This document shows, in pieces, positions 35,965 to 46,336 of a stretch of 64,000 nucleotides of DNA. The position numbers and the translations under genes were made by a program. This DNA is from Actinomycetales bacterium (GTDB lineage Bacteria > Actinomycetota > Actinomycetes > S36-B12 > UBA5976): contig JAIXQF010000004.1 in the NCBI GenBank assembly GCA_027484085.1, forward strand, positions 646,162 through 710,161. The letters are read 5' to 3'. A model generated the notes under the pieces. The model did no database searches. It worked only from the letters and a program-made list of their open reading frames with translations, and was not told the DNA's origin. Each line of letters starts with the position of its first letter. The stretch's first letter is position 1.

Positions 35965-36756
35965 ATGATTCAGGCTCAAGATCTAAAGATGCCAGCGCTC
36001 TACATTGGTCACGGCGCACCGCCACTTCTCGATGATCCAATTTGGAGTGGCCAGCTAGCCAACTTGGCAAGTGAATTTGCAACCCCTAAAGCAATTCTCA
36101 TTGTGTCGGCACACTGGGAGAGTGCGCCGCTAACTTTAGGTGCTACAGATTTTGGTACACCACTGGTTTATGACTTTGGTGGCTTTGATCCAAAGTATTA
36201 CCAATTGCAATATCGAACACCTGATGCGCACGCCCTTGCTGAACTTGTTAAGAGTGTTTTGCCAGACCACCAATCGGTTGCGGATCAACCAAAGCGAGGT
36301 CTCGATCACGGTGCGTTCGTGCCAATGATGGTGATGTATCCGGAGGCTAATGTGCCGGTTTTGCAGATGTCGATTCCAACGCATGATCCGGCAACTCTTT
36401 TCGAACTGGGCAAAAGACTTTCACCACTTCGCGATCATGGCGTTTTAATCGTCGGAAGTGGATTTCTCACGCACGGACTTCCGTACCTTCGCGATTTCCG
36501 GATCGAAGCAACCGCTCCATCCTGGAGTGTGGAGTTTGACCGTTGGGCGCAGGAAGCAATTTCTCGTAATGACATTGATGCATTGATGAATTTCAAAGAA
36601 CTTGCACCAGGGATGCCATACGCCCACCCAACGGTTGAACATCTTTCACCGATGTTCGTCACCCTTGGAGCGGCATCGAACGAAACAGTTGCACCTGAGG
36701 TTGTAATTGACGGCTACTGGATGGGTCTTGCAAAGACCTCGTTGGCAGTTGCTTAA
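35965..36756 (+). CDS. LigB/DODA-type extradiol ring-cleavage dioxygenase family protein
   Basis: 263 aa, class III extradiol dioxygenase fold as in the 4,5-DOPA dioxygenase YgiD. Candidate metal and catalytic His residues are in LYIGHGAPPLL, VSAHWES, GLDHGAFVPM and SGFLTHGLPY. The bacterial branch acts on catecholic compounds, though the physiological substrate is rarely known. Monocistronic, following the tRNA terminator, with a short gap to the zinc-ribbon gene. Confidence 0.82.
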   Translation: MIQAQDLKMPALYIGHGAPPLLDDPIWSGQLANLASEFATPKAILIVSAHWESAPLTLGATDFGTPLVYDFGGFDPKYYQLQYRTPDAHALAELVKSVLPDHQSVADQPKRGLDHGAFVPMMVMYPEANVPVLQMSIPTHDPATLFELGKRLSPLRDHGVLIVGSGFLTHGLPYLRDFRIEATAPSWSVEFDRWAQEAISRNDIDALMNFKELAPGMPYAHPTVEHLSPMFVTLGAASNETVAPEVVIDGYWMGLAKTSLAVA

Positions 36757-36821
36757 CGCAATGCCCGCAAGGGGTAGTCTTGGAGAAATAGTTGATCGAC
36801 TATTGATCTCTGGGAGCAAAA

Positions 36822-37571
36822 ATGGCCGTAACCGCAAGTGCAGACCAGCAGAAGTTATTGCTGGACTTGCAGGCCTTTGATACGAAGCTAATTCAACTCG
36901 CTCACAAACGAGCCGGATTGCCAGAGATTGTCGCGGCGCAAGATCTTGAAGTTGAACTCGGCGCCATAAAAATGCGTCTGGTTGCAGCCCAAACTGAAGC
37001 ATCTGATTTGAAGCTAAATCAATTGAAAGCTGAATCAGACGTTGAGCAAGTTGTAGCCAGGGCCAAGCGCGATCAAGATCGATTAGATTCTGGAGCGGTT
37101 TCGGCAGCAAAAGAACTTGAAAGTTTGCAGCATGAAATCGGCACCTTGGCCAAGCGACAAATCGAACTAGAAGATATCGAACTTGAAATCATGCAGGCAT
37201 ATGAGAATGCCCAACAAGCAGTTGCCGAACTGACGGCAAGTGAAATTGAAACGGCTGAAAAACTTGCAACTGTGGCGCAAAGCCGAGATGAACTCTTTAC
37301 CGACATAGATTTTGAAGTTGATTCCGTCACACAGCAACGAAATGAGATTGCCAAGGATCTGCCAGCAGACTTGATTTCGCTTTACGACAAGATTCGTGCG
37401 GATCAAGGTGGCGTAGGCGCAGCATTGATTCATCGTGGCTCTTGTCAGGGGTGCCATATCACGATTGATGCGCAAGAACTTGATCAAATTCGAAAGTTGC
37501 CCGCAGAGGCAATCGCCCGCTGTGACCAATGTCGCCGGATTTTAGTTCGCACCGCGGAGTCGGGTCTGTGA
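36822..37571 (+). CDS. C4-type zinc-ribbon coiled-coil protein
   Basis: 249 aa. Residues about 5-180 are a long heptad-rich, Glu/Gln/Ala coiled coil; the C-terminus has a zinc ribbon with two Cys pairs, GSCQGCHI and ARCDQCRRI. This is the conserved bacterial zf-RING_7/DUF164 family, possibly nucleic-acid related (Rv2229c-like in Mycobacterium). A GTGA overlap couples it to the RNase HI gene, the same arrangement as in mycobacteria. Its function is not established. Confidence 0.85.
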   Translation: MAVTASADQQKLLLDLQAFDTKLIQLAHKRAGLPEIVAAQDLEVELGAIKMRLVAAQTEASDLKLNQLKAESDVEQVVARAKRDQDRLDSGAVSAAKELESLQHEIGTLAKRQIELEDIELEIMQAYENAQQAVAELTASEIETAEKLATVAQSRDELFTDIDFEVDSVTQQRNEIAKDLPADLISLYDKIRADQGGVGAALIHRGSCQGCHITIDAQELDQIRKLPAEAIARCDQCRRILVRTAESGL

Positions 37572-38005
37572 CGCACTTTGTTATGGAAGCCGATGGGGCA
37601 TCCAGAGGCAATCCAGGTCACGCGTCATACGGAACTGTAATTCGCAATGCCAACACCGGGGAAGTGGTTGCAGAGCGAGCCGCAGTTTTGGGTCACGCGA
37701 CCAACAATGTGGCGGAATACAGCGGACTAGTTGCAGGTCTGACCGCGATTGCCGAAATTGATCCACAAGCTTTGGTTGAAGTTCGAATGGATAGCAAATT
37801 AGTTGTTGAGCAAATGTCTGGAAGATGGAAGATCAAGAGTCCGGAAATGCAAAAACTAGCGCTGGAAGCACGAGAAATTCTGCCTTACGGAAATGTGACC
37901 TACACCTGGATTCCTCGCGAGGACAACAAGCACGCTGACGCATTGGCAAACGAAGCACTGGACACACACCTTGCTGGTGGCTCTGGAATCATCGTTAGGC
38001 CCTAG
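37568..38005 (+). CDS. RNase HI family protein
   Basis: 145 aa from the GTG at 37568 that overlaps the preceding TGA. The RNase H fold shows the four acidic active-site residues: Asp9 in MEADGASRGN, Glu in NNVAEYSG, Asp in VRMDSKLV and Asp in KHADALANEA. Degrades RNA in RNA:DNA hybrids. The mycobacterial counterpart Rv2228c carries an added phosphatase domain; this one is the RNase H domain alone. Confidence 0.9.
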   Translation: MTHFVMEADGASRGNPGHASYGTVIRNANTGEVVAERAAVLGHATNNVAEYSGLVAGLTAIAEIDPQALVEVRMDSKLVVEQMSGRWKIKSPEMQKLALEAREILPYGNVTYTWIPREDNKHADALANEALDTHLAGGSGIIVRP

Positions 38006-38025
38006 CTCAGGTTGGCTAACCACAA

Positions 38026-38811
38026 ATGACCATGATTTTATTGCCACCCTCTGAAGGCAAAACTGATGCCGCAGGTAGACAAAAACTAGATTTTAAAAAA
38101 CTTTCCTTTTTGGAACTCTCAGAACAACGTAAAGAATTGGTTGCAGCGGTTATCGCCATGGCAAATGGCCCAGTTGCTAAAACTCGAACTGCACTAGCTA
38201 TCAGCGCCAAACAAGACTTTGAAATAGAGCGCGACCAGAAGTTGTTAACTGCGTCAACGGGTCCGGCATGGTCGGTCTATACCGGAGTTTTGTACGACGC
38301 GATTGACATTGCTTCACTTAGCGCAAAAGCGAAATCAAAATTTGAATCTGAAAACTTTGTTGTGTCTGCCTTATTTGGTTTGATCAATGTCACTGATCGA
38401 ATCCCGTCATATCGACTTTCGGGGGACACGGTAGTTCCAAAGATCGGATCACTAACCAAGTTTTGGAGTGAATCTGTCTCGCAACTAATTGCCGATCAAG
38501 GGCAATTCGTTATCGATCTTCGCTCTGGCAATTACGTGAAGTTAGGTCCAATCCGAAAAGACTTGGCAGACCAAGTTGTAGTGCCCAGAATTATGCAAAA
38601 AATGCCCAAGGGTGCTCCGAAAGTTGTAAGCCACTCAAACAAGGCGACGAAGGGCCGCTTGGTTAGAGCCATGGCGGAATCTGCGAAGTCCGTTATTTGT
38701 GTTGAGCAATTAGCTAACTTGGCCGCGAAAGTGGCGCTAGATGTGGAAATTGTTAAGCCTGCAAAACCTGGCGTTCCGTGGGGCATAGACGTAATTGTTG
38801 AGGTTTTGTAG
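38026..38811 (+). CDS. yaaA: YaaA-family peroxide stress protein
   Basis: 261 aa, DUF328/YaaA. The signature MILLPPSEGKT opens the protein; DRIPSYRLSGD, FVIDLRSGNYVKLG and a lysine-rich SHSNKATKGRL segment are also conserved. Two in-frame ATGs occur (38026, 38032); the second gives the usual MILLPP start. In E. coli YaaA limits intracellular iron during peroxide stress and binds DNA. It sits near other peroxide-defence genes in the window but is not in an operon with them. Confidence 0.88.
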   Translation: MTMILLPPSEGKTDAAGRQKLDFKKLSFLELSEQRKELVAAVIAMANGPVAKTRTALAISAKQDFEIERDQKLLTASTGPAWSVYTGVLYDAIDIASLSAKAKSKFESENFVVSALFGLINVTDRIPSYRLSGDTVVPKIGSLTKFWSESVSQLIADQGQFVIDLRSGNYVKLGPIRKDLADQVVVPRIMQKMPKGAPKVVSHSNKATKGRLVRAMAESAKSVICVEQLANLAAKVALDVEIVKPAKPGVPWGIDVIVEVL

Positions 38812-38872
38812 GCAATTTAGCCATAAAGACCTCGGCCCTCTAGAGCGGTAATAAGAATTTTTAATAAACCCC

Positions 38873-38901
38873 TTGCAACAGATAGTTCACAGGCGTAGGA
38901 A
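38873..38901 (+). promoter_or_regulatory. Candidate promoter of the small RNA
   Basis: TTGCAA at 38873-38878 and TAGGAA at 38896-38901 with a 17-bp spacer. The -10 is poor at two positions. The predicted start near 38908 coincides with the base of the hairpin. Confidence 0.45.
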
Positions 38902-38907
38902 TGGACT

Positions 38908-39042
38908 AGTTAGAAATTGTTGCCCCGGTTCGATCATTGCTAGCCATCGTCGATGACTGGCAAGAGTGTCACCGCAGGGCGCAAGCAATTTCTAGCAAAG
39001 ATAGGCCCCGCAGTAACTCATACTTATTGCGGGGCCTTCTCC
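38908..39042 (+). ncRNA. Candidate rod-shaped small RNA with its own terminator
   Basis: The base stem pairs 38909-38919 (AGAAATTG core) with 38986-38996 (CAATTTCT core). GCCC/GGGC and CGGT/ACCG pairs extend it, then an internal loop of about 7 x 7 nt, and an 11-bp apical hairpin (38937-38947 with 38953-38963, one mismatch). The terminator hairpin starts 6 nt later. No known family was recognised: SRP, 6S, tmRNA and common riboswitch cores are absent. It may be a free-standing sRNA or a leader of the dimethylglycine dehydrogenase gene 130 bp downstream. Confidence 0.5.
39003..39042 (+). terminator. Intrinsic terminator after the candidate small RNA
   Basis: The perfect 10-bp stem AGGCCCCGCA / TGCGGGGCCT with a 15-nt loop is followed by TCTCC. 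The stem is strong and the U-tract weak. Confidence 0.65.
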
Positions 39043-39169
39043 ATATCCTTGCAAATCTTTCAAAGATCGCATCTTGGTGTGCGCTAAGTCATCTCAGGTT
39101 TCATCGATTCTTATTGGCTATCTCCAATAAAGTTGGGCTAAGCGCTACAACCTAAAGGAAACCTCTGTC

Positions 39170-41641
39170 GTGGATAACTTGCTTGAAAAAGACCTCACTG
39201 CATCCGAGTTTGATGATCAAGTAAAAACTAGAGCGCTACCAGCTCGCGCACAGACCGTAGTAGTGGGTGCAGGTGTTGTTGGTAGCAGTATCGCGTATCA
39301 CTTAGCTGAACTTGGCCATAAAGATGTACTACTCATTGATAGGGCTTCAGTAGCTGCAGGCACGAGTTGGCACGCGGCCGGGTTAGTAGTTCGCTCCCGC
39401 GCAACTCATGCGATGACAAAACTTTCTTACTACGGAATCGATGCCTACCGCGCAATCGAAAAAGAAACCGGCATCAATGTTTCGTTGCAGCAAAACGGCT
39501 CACTTTCACTAGCCAGAACACCTGGGCGCCTTGATGAACTGCGCTACAGCGATATGGTGGCCCGACACAATGGAATTGCAACCGAACTAGTTTCACCACA
39601 ACGAGTAGCGGAACTGCACCCACTGGCAACTTCAGAAGGATTGCTTGGTGGTATGCATCATGCCGAAGACGGTCATGTCAATCCAGGTCGCGCCGCGCTT
39701 GCATTTGCTAAAGGCGCTCACACTCGAGGTGTAACAATTCGCGAAGGTGTCACAGTTACGGGCGTCCAAAAAGTTAATGGTCGCATCACAGCGGTTGAAA
39801 CAGACCTAGGTGTCGTGGAGTGCGAAAACTTAGTTCTGGCTGCCGGACTGTGGACGAGGGAGCTTGCCGAAATTTGTGGTGCAATGGTGCCGCTTCATCC
39901 TGCAGCACACGTCCACGTAACAACGGATCCAATTGAGGGTGCCGATGTGCCATTGCCGGTGCTTCGAGATCTTGATGGATATCTGTATGTCCGCGGCCAT
40001 AACGGTTCACTTGTCGTGGGTGCATTTGAGCCAGATGGCATTCCAGTCGACCCACGCTCACTGGCTAAAGATTTTGCATTCGGAGAATTTGATCCCGATT
40101 GGGAGCACTTCGCAGCGATCAAGGGATTTGCAGAAGATCGCATCCCAGCACTTAAGACAGCGAATTACTCACGATTCCTTAATGCTCCAGAATCCTTCAC
40201 GCCAGATGCAAGTTTTTGCCTAGGGGAGACCGCGGAAGTTGATGGTCTTTGGATCGCGGCTGGCTTTAACAGCCAAGGAATCATTTATGCCCCAGGTGCC
40301 GGTCGGGCATTAGCTGAATGGATCGTTGCGGGCACTCCTACAACTGACGTATCAGCGGTTGATGTTCAGCGCTTCTCTAAGTATCAATCCAATCGGCCTT
40401 ATCTATTTGAAAGAACTAAAGAAGGTTTAGGTCGCCTTTATGCAATGCACTGGCCATTCCTGCAGCCATACACGGCTCGAAACATTCGCCGTTCACCATT
40501 GCATGAACGTTTGGACGCAGCCGGCGCAGTGTTCGGAGAATTAGTAGGTTACGAGCGCGCGAATTGGTTTGCTCCAGCTGGCGTCAAGCGCGAATACGAA
40601 TACAGCTACCAGCGCCAGAATTGGTTTGAACATTCTGCAACAGAACATAAAGCTGCACGTGAAGCGGTGGCTGTTTTCGATCTCTCAACATTTACCAAAG
40701 TTGAAGTTGCCGGCCCTGATGCCCTGAAGGTTGTGCAGTCTGTTACGACTTCGAATCTGGATGTAAAGATCGGGCGAGTTGTTTACACCCTCATGCTCAA
40801 CAAGGGTGGTGGCATTGAGTTGGATGGCACAATTACGCGACTTGCCGAAGATCGATTCATGGTAGTTACACCAACTGCATCACAGACCAAGACTTTGGCA
40901 ATGTTTCGCCGCGCTACTCGTGGACATGGAGCTGCAGTGTTTGATGCCAGCGCAGGACTAGCAACTATCGGAATCATGGGACCTAACTCGCGGGAGTTGC
41001 TGTCGCGCATTAGCCCGGCTGATTTCTCCACTGAAAACCAGCCATGGGGAACAGCTCGCGAAATTGAAGTTGGAAATGGTTCGGCTATGTGCCTGCGTGT
41101 TAGTTTCGTGGGTGAACTTGGTTACGAGCTTTATCCAACGAATGATATTGCGGTCTCCATCTATGACTCTGTGATTGAAGCAGGTGAAGGTCTAGGACTT
41201 CGACGTGCTGGATATCACGCATTGGATAGCTTGCGAGTTGAAAAGGGTTACCGCCACTTAGGTCACGACATTGGCCCGATTGATGATCCTTACCAAGCCT
41301 CACTTGGATTCGCTGTGAATCTAAAGAAGGGTGACTTCGTAGGTCGCAGCGCGATTGAAGGAAAGCAAAATCCAGATCGTCGCCAGGTTTACATCAAGTT
41401 GGACAATCCTGAGCCGCTATTTGTGCACGACGAATCGATCTTGCTTGACGGAAAGGTCATTGGTCATGTGACTTCTGGTTCTTACGGTCACACCATTGGG
41501 GGAGCATGTGGGCTGGGGAACATTCCAGCAGATGTGCCAGCGGGTTCAAACTTTGTTGTTGATTGCGCCGGAGTATTAACGCCAGCAACCATCAGTGATG
41601 TTCCGTTCTATGACCCAGAGAACTTGCGTCTCAAGGCTTAA
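39170..41641 (+). CDS. FAD-dependent dimethylglycine/sarcosine dehydrogenase-like protein with GcvT domain (paralogue 2)
   Basis: 823 aa, GTG start with AAGGAA upstream. DAO domain with VVVGAGVVGSS; AGTSWHAAGLV carries the His used for covalent flavin in DMGDH and sarcosine dehydrogenase, and agrees with that consensus better than paralogue 1. Linker domain, then GcvT folate domain with YTLMLNKGGGIELDG and VSFVGELGYEL, and the C-terminal barrel with HDIGPIDDPY. Expected role: demethylation of dimethylglycine or sarcosine, with methylene-tetrahydrofolate as C1 product. A candidate small RNA lies upstream and rnpB immediately downstream. Confidence 0.85.
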   Translation: MDNLLEKDLTASEFDDQVKTRALPARAQTVVVGAGVVGSSIAYHLAELGHKDVLLIDRASVAAGTSWHAAGLVVRSRATHAMTKLSYYGIDAYRAIEKETGINVSLQQNGSLSLARTPGRLDELRYSDMVARHNGIATELVSPQRVAELHPLATSEGLLGGMHHAEDGHVNPGRAALAFAKGAHTRGVTIREGVTVTGVQKVNGRITAVETDLGVVECENLVLAAGLWTRELAEICGAMVPLHPAAHVHVTTDPIEGADVPLPVLRDLDGYLYVRGHNGSLVVGAFEPDGIPVDPRSLAKDFAFGEFDPDWEHFAAIKGFAEDRIPALKTANYSRFLNAPESFTPDASFCLGETAEVDGLWIAAGFNSQGIIYAPGAGRALAEWIVAGTPTTDVSAVDVQRFSKYQSNRPYLFERTKEGLGRLYAMHWPFLQPYTARNIRRSPLHERLDAAGAVFGELVGYERANWFAPAGVKREYEYSYQRQNWFEHSATEHKAAREAVAVFDLSTFTKVEVAGPDALKVVQSVTTSNLDVKIGRVVYTLMLNKGGGIELDGTITRLAEDRFMVVTPTASQTKTLAMFRRATRGHGAAVFDASAGLATIGIMGPNSRELLSRISPADFSTENQPWGTAREIEVGNGSAMCLRVSFVGELGYELYPTNDIAVSIYDSVIEAGEGLGLRRAGYHALDSLRVEKGYRHLGHDIGPIDDPYQASLGFAVNLKKGDFVGRSAIEGKQNPDRRQVYIKLDNPEPLFVHDESILLDGKVIGHVTSGSYGHTIGGACGLGNIPADVPAGSNFVVDCAGVLTPATISDVPFYDPENLRLKA

Positions 41642-41651
41642 GTAATCGCAG

Positions 41652-41680
41652 TTTTCATTGCACTGAAATAGATCTATCCT
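41652..41680 (+). promoter_or_regulatory. Candidate promoter of rnpB
   Basis: TTTTCA at 41652-41657 and TATCCT at 41675-41680 with 17-bp spacing, 7 nt before the first base of the RNase P RNA P1 helix. Confidence 0.5.
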
Positions 41681-41687
41681 TAGAAAA

Positions 41688-42029
41688 GACGAGTCGGTCG
41701 GATGATCGCGGGCAGCAATGTTCGAGGAAAGTCCGGACTCCATAGGGCAAGAGTGGTGGATAACGTCCACCTGGGGTGACCCACGGGAAAGTGCAACAGA
41801 AAGTAAACCGCCTAGCAATAGGTAAGGGTGAAACGGTGAGGTAAGAGCTCACCAGTACTTATGGCGACATAGGTAGCTAGGTAAACCCCACTCGGAGCAA
41901 GACCAAGTAGCAGGTGACTGCCCGTCACACGCCTGCAGGTAGGTTGCAACAGGTTGTTGGTAACAACAATCGCAGATGGATGATCATCGCGCGCAAGCGT
42001 ACAGAATCCGGCTTACAGACCGACTCGTC
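41688..42029 (+). ncRNA. rnpB: RNase P RNA (bacterial type A)
   Basis: The catalytic RNA that trims tRNA 5' leaders. The P1 helix GACGAGTCGG / CCGACTCGTC closes the molecule. Conserved core strings are present: GAGGAAAGTCCGGACTCC near the 5' end, GGGTGAAACGGTG and GGTAAGAGCTCACC in the middle, GGTAAACCCC, and ACAGAATCCGGCTTACAG near the 3' end. Length about 342 nt. P1 is followed by CTTTTTCTT, so P1 plus the T-run may serve as the terminator. Confidence 0.96.
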
Positions 42030-42055
42030 CTTTTTCTTGAAATCCCCAAAAGCCT

Positions 42056-43489
42056 TCATTCGATTACTCGGTAAGTTTTCAGAGTTGAATCGCTGGCATA
42101 TGCAATGCGCACGCCAGCAGCCTTGTTGGCAGCCAGCCCATGCACAATTTGCTCTGTTAACACTTCTCCCGGTGCGACCACAGCGACGCCAGGGGGGTAC
42201 GGAGCAATCAGGTCCGCACTAATTCGACCAATGGCGTCTTGCGCTGAAACAAATTCAGTATCAGCAAAGAACGCATCGCGAATCGAAGTACCGAAGGTAG
42301 GAGTAATTGACCAACTCAGAGAGGTTTGAGTTTCACGTGTAGGTCCTTGCATCGATTTCAAGATAGGAACGAGTTTGTTTTCTAGCTCCTTAAACTCTTC
42401 TGCGCTATCTGCAATCGTGGCCAAGAAAACCAAGGTGTCCTGATCTGCCATTTCAACCCGGATGTTTACTTTCTGCAATTCTGTTTCAAGGTCTATTCCT
42501 GAAAGCCCTAAGGTATTTGCTTTCAAAATAATCTTTGCAGGATCAAACCGGCCTGTAGGGAAATCGTTTGCCTCAATGAACACCTGAACATCAAAGTTCG
42601 ATTGAACGGCTGATTTGAATTCAACGATGTTATGAAGCAGCGCATCAAGTAATTCATTACCTCTGGTTTCGAGCAAGGCGCGCGATCCGTCGATTGAGGC
42701 AAGTGGAGCACCAGCAGGCGAAGTGGTGTGAGTGGTTTCAAAACTTTGTTCGATTCGCTCCAGATTCAGCCACTTTCCTCGAGCCAGGAGAATTGCTGAT
42801 GCACTGTAACCAGGCAGAGTTTTGTGAATACTTGTGATTAATGCATCAGCGCCAAGCTGTATTGCGTTGCGCGGAAGGTCTTTGTGAAAACCAAAGTGCG
42901 CCCCCCAAGCTGCATCAATGGCGACAGGAATTGAGTGCTCATGTGCCTTGGCAATTAACGTCGGCAAATCGGACAGGGTTCCTAAGTAACCAGGCTCAGT
43001 CAAGAAAACCGCAACAGGATCTTGGGCTAAGGCACGCTCAAGTTCGACAACTGCAATCCCCAGCGGAAATCCAGTTGCACTATCTATGTCGGGCGTTAGC
43101 CAAATAGGTTCCAACCCCGATAAAACGAGGGCACTTAACACCGAGCGATGCGCAGTTCGAGAAACCGCAATCTTGTCACCAGGTTTTCCTAGAGAAAGTA
43201 TCAAGGCTTGGTTTGCGTGAGTAGAGCCTCCGGTTGAAAAGCGCGCGTAATCCGCGCCCCAAAATTCGGCAGCCAAGTTTTCGGCCGCCTTTAAGGTTCC
43301 ATTGGACAGTTTGATCTCGTCTAATCCGCCATAAAGGGGCGTGTCCCCGTCGACCGCCGCTCCAAGCCCAGGGTCTAGTCGATGAGCCTTTTGCTTGTGT
43401 CCCGGAATAGTGAAAGGGGTGCGTGAGTTTTCAAAATATGACAAATAGGCATTCAGGAGTGGGGCACTAAGCCTTAACTCGGAAGTCAC
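42056..43489 (-). CDS. Orn/Lys/Arg decarboxylase-family PLP enzyme
   Basis: 477 aa, fold-type I PLP enzyme. Motifs: FTIPGHKQKAHRLD at the start, STGGSTHANQALILSLG, PVAIDAAWGAHFGFH, the PLP Lys in TSIHKTLPGYSASA, and the C-terminal APYPPGVAVVAPGE. The length matches the short actinobacterial and Bacillus-type decarboxylases. It probably converts arginine, lysine or ornithine to the amine (agmatine, cadaverine or putrescine), but substrate cannot be assigned. It is convergent with rnpB and divergent from katG. Confidence 0.85.
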   Translation of the reverse strand: MTSELRLSAPLLNAYLSYFENSRTPFTIPGHKQKAHRLDPGLGAAVDGDTPLYGGLDEIKLSNGTLKAAENLAAEFWGADYARFSTGGSTHANQALILSLGKPGDKIAVSRTAHRSVLSALVLSGLEPIWLTPDIDSATGFPLGIAVVELERALAQDPVAVFLTEPGYLGTLSDLPTLIAKAHEHSIPVAIDAAWGAHFGFHKDLPRNAIQLGADALITSIHKTLPGYSASAILLARGKWLNLERIEQSFETTHTTSPAGAPLASIDGSRALLETRGNELLDALLHNIVEFKSAVQSNFDVQVFIEANDFPTGRFDPAKIILKANTLGLSGIDLETELQKVNIRVEMADQDTLVFLATIADSAEEFKELENKLVPILKSMQGPTRETQTSLSWSITPTFGTSIRDAFFADTEFVSAQDAIGRISADLIAPYPPGVAVVAPGEVLTEQIVHGLAANKAAGVRIAYASDSTLKTYRVIE

Positions 43490-43502
43490 TGTGTAAGCGT
43501 AA

Positions 43503-45695
<2,193 letters not shown>

Positions 45696-45704
45696 ACATT
45701 TAGT

Positions 45705-45746
45705 AACAATAAGAGGCGTCCAGAAATGGGCGCCTCTTATTGTTTT
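45705..45746 (+). terminator. Intrinsic terminator of katG
   Basis: A 17-bp stem from AACAATAAGAGGCGTCC to GGGCGCCTCTTATTGTT with one wobble pair and loop AGAAAT, ending in T residues. Confidence 0.88.
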
Positions 45747-45791
45747 GTAAACCTACAAGAAAAGTTGCACTTGTTATCGGATACTTAGGAC

Positions 45792-46205
45792 ATGACTAAA
45801 TACACTGCAGGCCGAGGACTTGGAATCATGTTGCTCGTTGCTGGAATTGCACACTTCGCTGCGCCAGCTGGTTTCGACAAGATAGTCCCACCAGTACTTC
45901 CATTTGAGCCAAGAGTCTGGACTTATCTAAGTGGAGTTGCAGAGCTAACAATTGGCGCGATGATGCTTGCTCCAATTTCTAAATCTCTTTTTGGAAAACC
46001 AGTAAGACAGTTAGCAGTTTGGGCAGCCTTCGCACTGTTTGTTTTGGTGTACCCGGCAAACATCTATATGGCCATTGACTGGATGGATCACGAGATGCCA
46101 GATCCGCTCATCGCTCTAGCGCGACTGCCGTTGCAATTTGGCTTGTTCTACTGGTGCTGGGCACTCAACAAAGATATGAATCGACACTTGTTAACCTTGC
46201 GTTAA
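45792..46205 (+). CDS. DoxX-family membrane protein
   Basis: 137 aa with four predicted transmembrane helices, the family's usual size. Helix 1 holds MLLVAGIAHFAAPAGF, helix 2 the YLSGVAELTIGAMML segment with the conserved Glu, and helix 3 the VYPANIYMA segment. DoxX-like proteins are inner-membrane proteins loosely linked to redox and oxidative stress responses; no activity can be stated. It follows katG beyond its terminator, so it is probably transcribed separately. Confidence 0.8.
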   Translation: MTKYTAGRGLGIMLLVAGIAHFAAPAGFDKIVPPVLPFEPRVWTYLSGVAELTIGAMMLAPISKSLFGKPVRQLAVWAAFALFVLVYPANIYMAIDWMDHEMPDPLIALARLPLQFGLFYWCWALNKDMNRHLLTLR

Positions 46206-46336
46206 TCAAATTGCTAGGACTGACGAAACTTATTTCTTAAATGTCCGATTCAAATTAGATACATGTGTATCAAACGCATGCGTAAAGCCCGTCGTTATGC
46301 CATGCTTTTATCAACATTTTCCATTGTGGGGTGCAC

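Larger units (their letters stand above)
38812..39169. other. Intergenic region with candidate small RNA
   Basis: About 360 bp. The left part (38812-38870) is AT-rich with nothing recognised. From 38873 a promoter-like pair, a long rod-shaped hairpin and an intrinsic terminator follow in order, listed separately. From about 39045 to 39169 I see only a ribosome-binding AAGGAA before the GTG of the dehydrogenase gene. Confidence 0.6.

Noticed and set aside
38951..38980. Partial resemblance of GACTGGC and CACCGCAGGGC to the ZTP (pfl) riboswitch core.
   Set aside because: The order, spacing and the conserved loop strings of that riboswitch are not satisfied, and the bases are used in a better rod-like pairing.
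38908..39000. SRP RNA or 6S RNA.
   Set aside because: The SRP apical core (GGAAG and AGCAGC type strings) is missing, and the hairpin is about half the size of 6S RNA.
45742..45762. TTGTA-AACC-TACAA near the katG terminator as a second fab-type operator.
   Set aside because: The half-site spacing is three bases shorter than the fabD palindrome, and it is downstream of katG with no lipid gene nearby.
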